In this document: positions 32,994 through 36,737 of the stretch, in pieces
Position numbering within the stretch: position 1 is the stretch's first letter
How the letters are laid out: each line of letters starts with the position of its first letter
Origin: JABMQB01 sp964408795
Lineage (GTDB): Bacteria; Bacteroidota; Bacteroidia; Bacteroidales; Prolixibacteraceae
Length of the DNA: 36,737 nucleotides
Direction of reading: 5' to 3'
NCBI GenBank assembly: GCA_964408795.1
Contig: CAYPAW010000090.1
Coordinates: 1 to 36,737, forward strand
The notes under the pieces: generated by a model
Database searches by the model: none
The model's input: only the letters and a program-made list of their open reading frames with translations
Told to the model about the DNA's origin: nothing
Translations under genes and position numbers: made by a program

Positions 32994-33001
32994 CAAAGTT
33001 A
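32994..33001 (-). promoter_or_regulatory. Bacteroidota -7 element for parA
   Basis: TAACTTTG on the minus strand fits TAnnTTTG exactly and ends 27 bases before the parA ATG at 32966. A -33 TTG is not at the ideal distance; a TTTA at 33025-33028 is 23 bases away. The exact -7 and short leader make it the best candidate promoter of the parAB operon. Confidence 0.5.
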
Positions 33002-33087
33002 ATATTTTATAGGAAACTGTTTGATAAATCTTGTTAACAGTGGTGTGAAAAGGTGTTAAAAGAAAAACCGGAAAAACAAGCCACTCA

Positions 33088-34089
33088 TCAATGGTTTGTG
33101 CGAATCTCCCTTTTTAACCGTTCCTTATCGATAGGAACGACTCCTACCTTTTCACATACCAATCCGCCGGCCGTATTGGAAATATCGGCAATCATATCCG
33201 GGTTCAATCCGGCAGCCAGGCACAATCCAGCTACGCTGATGACGGTATCCCCGGCTCCTGAAACATCGGCAATATCCCGGATATTGGCAGGATAATACGA
33301 CTTTTCCGCTCCGTTGCTTATCAGAACTCCCAGTTCCGAAAGGGTGATGAAAATAATTTTAAAATTCTTCTTGAGCCGGTAATCGTGGGCTATTTTCAGC
33401 AAGGCTTCCAGATCGCTTTTTTTTCCGGTAAATTTGGTTCCCAATCTGAATTCATTGAAATTTGGCTTGAAGAGGTCTATGTCTTTGTATAATTTAAAAT
33501 TGCGTACTTTGGGGTCGGCAGCAGTAAGAATTCCTTTTTCCCGGGCCAGCAGGGTAACCCGACGGATCAGTCCCGGAGTAATGAGTCCCTTATCGTAATC
33601 CACAAAAATTACCAGATCAATACGTTGGTTTTCGATGGTCTTTTGGATGGCCCGGAAGATCTGTTCTTCCATCTCCTCTGAAATATAATCGGTGGTCTCC
33701 TCATCAATGCGGGCTATATGCTGGCCATTGCTGATCACCCGGTTTTTAACCGTTGTATTGCGCCTGGGATCGGTAAATATCCCCTCCTGCAAAAGATTTC
33801 TCCGTTTGAAAAGCCGGAGAAACTCTTTCCCCCGGGGATCATCGCCAATGACTGCAAACAAAAATGGAGTCGCTCCCAGAGCCTGAATATTCAGGGATAC
33901 ATTGGCCGCTCCCCCCAACCTGTTTTCGCGCTCGGTAACATTCACAATCGGAATGGGCGCTTCGGGAGATATCCTTTCGATCTTGCCCCACAGGTAGGCA
34001 TCCACCATGGCATCGCCAAGAATCAATACATTCAGGTTATTAAACTGTGCAAATATATGTTCAACAAAAGATGGCTCCACCCGATTCAT
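33088..34089 (-). CDS. rfaE1: D-glycero-beta-D-manno-heptose-7-phosphate kinase, PfkB family
   Basis: A 333-residue sugar kinase that phosphorylates heptose 7-phosphate at C1 for ADP-heptose. PfkB landmarks are VLILGDAMVDAYLWGKIERI (N-terminal), RLGGAANVSLNIQALGA (the GGAANV signature) and DVSGAGDTVISVAGL (the catalytic GAGD motif). FKPNFNEFRLG is the acceptor-side Asn/Glu motif. The protein ends after this domain, so the nucleotidyltransferase half is a separate gene (7553-8062). It ends 121 bases before parA, which is next on the same strand, and priA is 65 bases upstream; a -7-like TACATTTG lies in that gap. Confidence 0.9.
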   Translation of the reverse strand: MNRVEPSFVEHIFAQFNNLNVLILGDAMVDAYLWGKIERISPEAPIPIVNVTERENRLGGAANVSLNIQALGATPFLFAVIGDDPRGKEFLRLFKRRNLLQEGIFTDPRRNTTVKNRVISNGQHIARIDEETTDYISEEMEEQIFRAIQKTIENQRIDLVIFVDYDKGLITPGLIRRVTLLAREKGILTAADPKVRNFKLYKDIDLFKPNFNEFRLGTKFTGKKSDLEALLKIAHDYRLKKNFKIIFITLSELGVLISNGAEKSYYPANIRDIADVSGAGDTVISVAGLCLAAGLNPDMIADISNTAGGLVCEKVGVVPIDKERLKREIRTNH

Positions 34090-34103
34090 TTAAAAAAGTG
34101 GTA

Positions 34104-34111
34104 CAAATGTA
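34104..34111 (-). promoter_or_regulatory. Candidate -7 element for rfaE1
   Basis: TACATTTG on the minus strand, in the 65-bp gap after priA, matches TAnnTTTG exactly and lies 14 bases before the rfaE1 ATG at 34089. A -33 element is not obvious; TTTC at 34129-34132 is only 17 bases away. The leader would be very short. Confidence 0.4.
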
Positions 34112-34154
34112 AGAAAAATAAAACGGTGGAAAAAGCGCAATCGCAGAAAGGAAG

Positions 34155-36626
34155 CTACATTGGATCTACATCGATGTTGAAAACCGCCCCGCTGTTTCCC
34201 CGCAGGCGTTTCACTTTTTGAACCCTCTGATATATAAATTGCTTATTTTCTGCCAGTTGAGGCCCACGTTTTATTTTCACCCAGATCTCTTTCTGATACC
34301 ACCGGCTCACTCTTCCTATGAACGGGTATTCCGGACCCATCACAATGAATGACCGGTTCCGGCGTATGATCTCCGCCAGTTGATTCGAAATGAGGGTCAG
34401 TTTCTCCGGATCCCGGTGTTTAACCACCACCTTGACGAGTCTGTAAAAGGGCGGATACTGAAACATCTTCCTTTCCTTCAGCTGGCGGGTGAATGTTTCC
34501 TTAAAGGCCTGGTTTCGGATCTCATTCAGCACCGGATGCTCCGGTTGGGTGGTCTGAATGATCACCGTTCCTTTCCGGTGTTTTCTGCCGGCCCGGCCAC
34601 TCACCTGGGACATCAGCTGATAACTGCGCTCATGGGCTCTGAAATCCGGAAAGGTAAGCAGGTTATCGGCATTGATGATACCCACCACATTCACATGTTC
34701 AAAATCCAACCCTTTGGTGACCATTTGCGTTCCTACGAGGATATCGGTTTTCCGGGTTTCGAGGTTATGTATCAGCTTATCCAGGGCATTTCTTTTCCGT
34801 GTGGAATCCAGGTCCATTCGTTCAACCCGGGCTTGTGGAAACAGCTTTTTTATCTCATCTTCGATCTTTTCGGTTCCCATTCCCCGGGTTTTTATTTCCC
34901 GGGATCCGCATTCCGGACAACGCTCCGGCACAGGCCTCCGGAATCCGCAATAGTGGCAAACCAGATGCTCTGTAGCCCTATGATACGTAAGACTTACATC
35001 GCATCTTTCGCACTTCGGGATCCACCCGCAAGCCATACACTCCACAAAAGGAGCATACCCACGCCGGTTCTGAAAAAGAATCACCTGTTCCTTGTTTCCC
35101 AGACTTTCCGCTATTTTTTCATACATTTCCGGCCCCAGAAAAGACCTCATTTGCCTCCGTTTGTAGGCCCTGCGTATATCCGAAACAACGATTTCGGGCA
35201 ATTCCATATCGCCGTGCCGTTGCTCCAGTTCCACCAATCCGTATTTTCCCGACTGAGCATTCTGGTAAGACTCAAACGAGGGAGTAGCGGTGCCCAGCAA
35301 TACCGGAGCCTTGAACTGAATTCCGGCAACCACCGCTATATCGCGTGCATTGTATCGGGGCGCCGGATCAACCTGTTTGAAAGAATGCTCATGTTCCTCA
35401 TCCACCACCACCAATCCCAGTTCCTGAAAAGGCAGAAAAACAGCAGACCGTGCTCCCAGGATGACCTGAAAAGAATCCTTGGTTTGCCTTTTCCAGTTTC
35501 TCACATTCTCCCAGATCTCCATTCGTTCCGGATCATTCAACCGGGAGTGATAAACACCCACCCTGATTCCGAAAATTCGTCTCAGCCTCCCGATAAGCTG
35601 AGCAGTCAGGGCAATCTCCGGAACCAAATACAGAACCTGCTTGCCCTGGCGAATTGCCTTTTCAATGAGGTGCATATATATCTCCGTCTTCCCGCTTGAA
35701 GTCACCCCATGCAAAAGAACCGTATTTTTCTTTTGAAAGGATGCTTCGATCGCTCTCAGGGCTTTTTCCTGAAACGGATTCAGCATATTCAACTCGCCCT
35801 GTTCCACGGGAGGATTCACCAGACGGGATACTTCCTTATGCGTAACAACCAAAATGCCTTTATCAATAAGCCCCTTCAGCACAGCCGGACTGAAAGATGA
35901 GGATCGCATCAATTCTTTTCTGCTGATCTCTTTTCTTTCTTCCGAAGAGAAAACCTTCGCCAGATGACAATACTGCATGAACAGTTCTTCCTGTTTTTTC
36001 GCTTTTTGCAACGTCCGGGCTTTAGCCCTCAAAACCGGCTCACTGTGTAAGGTTTTGTTCAAGGTTACAAAAGCTTCTGTTTTGGCTTTGTATTTCGGAT
36101 TGATTTTTTCCTCGATGGTCAGGCATTTCTTCTCCAGCAACGATTGAATGATCAGAAAGGTTGCCGTTTCCGGTTTTTTTTTCTGAATTTCACGGAGTGT
36201 TTGCGGCCGGTTCCCCAGGATGGATAGTATCTCCTTTTCTTCCCGGCTTACGTTATCCGTATCAATGCCTTCCCGGGCTTTTAATTTTGCCGAACTCTCC
36301 AGTTTTAGCCCTGCCGGCAAAGCAGCTTTCATCACCTCCCCCTGCGTACAGCAGTAATAGTCCGCCATCCATTTCCAGAGTTTCAGGTTTTGGGGATATA
36401 CCACAGGCGCATCATCCAGGAGCGACTGAATCTCTTTGACGGCTATCTTTTCGGGTTTTCTTGCATGAACGGCGGTTATCACCGCGGAATAGTATTTTTT
36501 TTGCCCGAAAGGAATGATGACCCTTTTCCCGGCCTCTACCCCGGGGACCCACTTTTCAGGAACCCTGTACGTGAACGGGACATCCACGGGAAGCGGCAGT
36601 AAAACATCCACGTAGCATTCTTTCAT
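34155..36626 (-). CDS. priA: Primosomal replication restart helicase PriA
   Basis: An 823-residue PriA that reloads the replication fork. It begins with the 3'-DNA-binding domain (VLLPLPVDVPFTYRVPEKW) and a winged helix, then the helicase core with Walker A GVTSSGKTE, the DEEH box (VVVDEEHEHSFKQ) and RYNARDIAVV. The zinc-binding insert follows, with paired cysteines in CMACGWIPKCERCDVSLTY, CHYCGFRRPV and CPECGSRE. Motifs VGTQMVTKGLDFEHV and SQVSGRAGRKHRKG close the core. Length is in the family's range (about 730-840). The ATG at 36626 has an A/T-rich leader. Confidence 0.97.
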   Translation of the reverse strand: MKECYVDVLLPLPVDVPFTYRVPEKWVPGVEAGKRVIIPFGQKKYYSAVITAVHARKPEKIAVKEIQSLLDDAPVVYPQNLKLWKWMADYYCCTQGEVMKAALPAGLKLESSAKLKAREGIDTDNVSREEKEILSILGNRPQTLREIQKKKPETATFLIIQSLLEKKCLTIEEKINPKYKAKTEAFVTLNKTLHSEPVLRAKARTLQKAKKQEELFMQYCHLAKVFSSEERKEISRKELMRSSSFSPAVLKGLIDKGILVVTHKEVSRLVNPPVEQGELNMLNPFQEKALRAIEASFQKKNTVLLHGVTSSGKTEIYMHLIEKAIRQGKQVLYLVPEIALTAQLIGRLRRIFGIRVGVYHSRLNDPERMEIWENVRNWKRQTKDSFQVILGARSAVFLPFQELGLVVVDEEHEHSFKQVDPAPRYNARDIAVVAGIQFKAPVLLGTATPSFESYQNAQSGKYGLVELEQRHGDMELPEIVVSDIRRAYKRRQMRSFLGPEMYEKIAESLGNKEQVILFQNRRGYAPFVECMACGWIPKCERCDVSLTYHRATEHLVCHYCGFRRPVPERCPECGSREIKTRGMGTEKIEDEIKKLFPQARVERMDLDSTRKRNALDKLIHNLETRKTDILVGTQMVTKGLDFEHVNVVGIINADNLLTFPDFRAHERSYQLMSQVSGRAGRKHRKGTVIIQTTQPEHPVLNEIRNQAFKETFTRQLKERKMFQYPPFYRLVKVVVKHRDPEKLTLISNQLAEIIRRNRSFIVMGPEYPFIGRVSRWYQKEIWVKIKRGPQLAENKQFIYQRVQKVKRLRGNSGAVFNIDVDPM

Positions 36627-36737
36627 ACGTTTAAAATTATTAATTTTTAAAGGTATAGTATGTAACTCGCATTTATTTTAATAATGATCCTGGGTGTGAA
36701 TATTTTACATGCTCGTTTCATATGATTAAAGTGTTAA
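36627..36737. other. Right-edge region upstream of priA
   Basis: These 111 bases contain no open frame of note. On the minus strand TACCTTTA at 36648-36655 resembles the -7 consensus with one mismatch, but no -33 was found, so I do not call a promoter. Confidence 0.5.

Noticed and set aside
35800..35808. Possible parS half site TGTTCCACG
   Set aside because: The right half of the 16-bp consensus TGTTNCACGTGAAACA does not follow, and it lies inside priA. I found no full parS in the window.

Overview
The window looks like a piece of a chromosome from the phylum Bacteroidota, probably order Bacteroidales or the related Marinilabiliales. The evidence is a set of families largely confined to that phylum (DUF4270, DUF4296, DUF4252 and DUF5683 proteins, and a SusB-like GH97 enzyme), many short lipobox signal peptides, few Shine-Dalgarno sites with A-rich leaders instead, and promoters of the form TTG-N20-TAnnTTTG. 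No rRNA, tRNA, CRISPR array, insertion sequence or phage gene was recognised. Almost all of the window is coding.

Layout. 1-1639: a gene start running off the left edge, a small charged protein and an AAA ATPase of the DUF4143 type, all on the minus strand. 2010-3682: a YghZ-like aldo/keto reductase and a secreted DUF2147 protein. 3733-8062 (minus): rfaE2, radA, a DUF4296 lipoprotein, an amidohydrolase with a TTG start, and a radical SAM protein, closely packed like an operon. A clear terminator separates these from panC-panD (8137-9339, minus). 9500-13594 (plus): a reduced glycogen-synthase-like protein, a DUF4270 lipoprotein and glmS, read from a good Bacteroidota promoter. 13602-15484 (minus): an ECF sigma factor, a one-helix membrane protein in the anti-sigma position, and a DUF4252 protein carrying a plug-like C-terminal module. 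15777-16514: an unrecognised cytoplasmic helical protein.

16706-25772 (plus) is the main accessory block: four large exported proteins in a row, a GH2 beta-galactosidase-like lipoprotein, a GH31 enzyme with alpha-xylosidase signatures, a GH97 lipoprotein with the inverting SusB-type residues, and a 626-residue secreted protein of no family I recognise. There is no SusC/SusD pair or PUL regulator in the window. Together the set suggests stepwise trimming of side chains from an oligosaccharide, with xyloglucan fragments one candidate. Facing it on the minus strand is a two-gene MBOAT plus SGNH pair (25851-28833), typical of O-acetylation of an extracellular glycan.

29024-36626 (minus) is core genome: priA, rfaE1, then parA-parB-DUF5683-lytic transglycosylase, which ties chromosome segregation to envelope genes. 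rfaE1 and rfaE2 lie in the same window but in different transcription units, so the ADP-heptose enzymes are split rather than fused as in E. coli HldE.

The items I would look at first are the 626-residue protein, the glycogen synthase homologue that has lost both its KTGGL motif and its C-terminal half, the plug-like tail beside the ECF sigma factor, and the perfect 23-bp repeat that covers the start codon of the ATPase gene.
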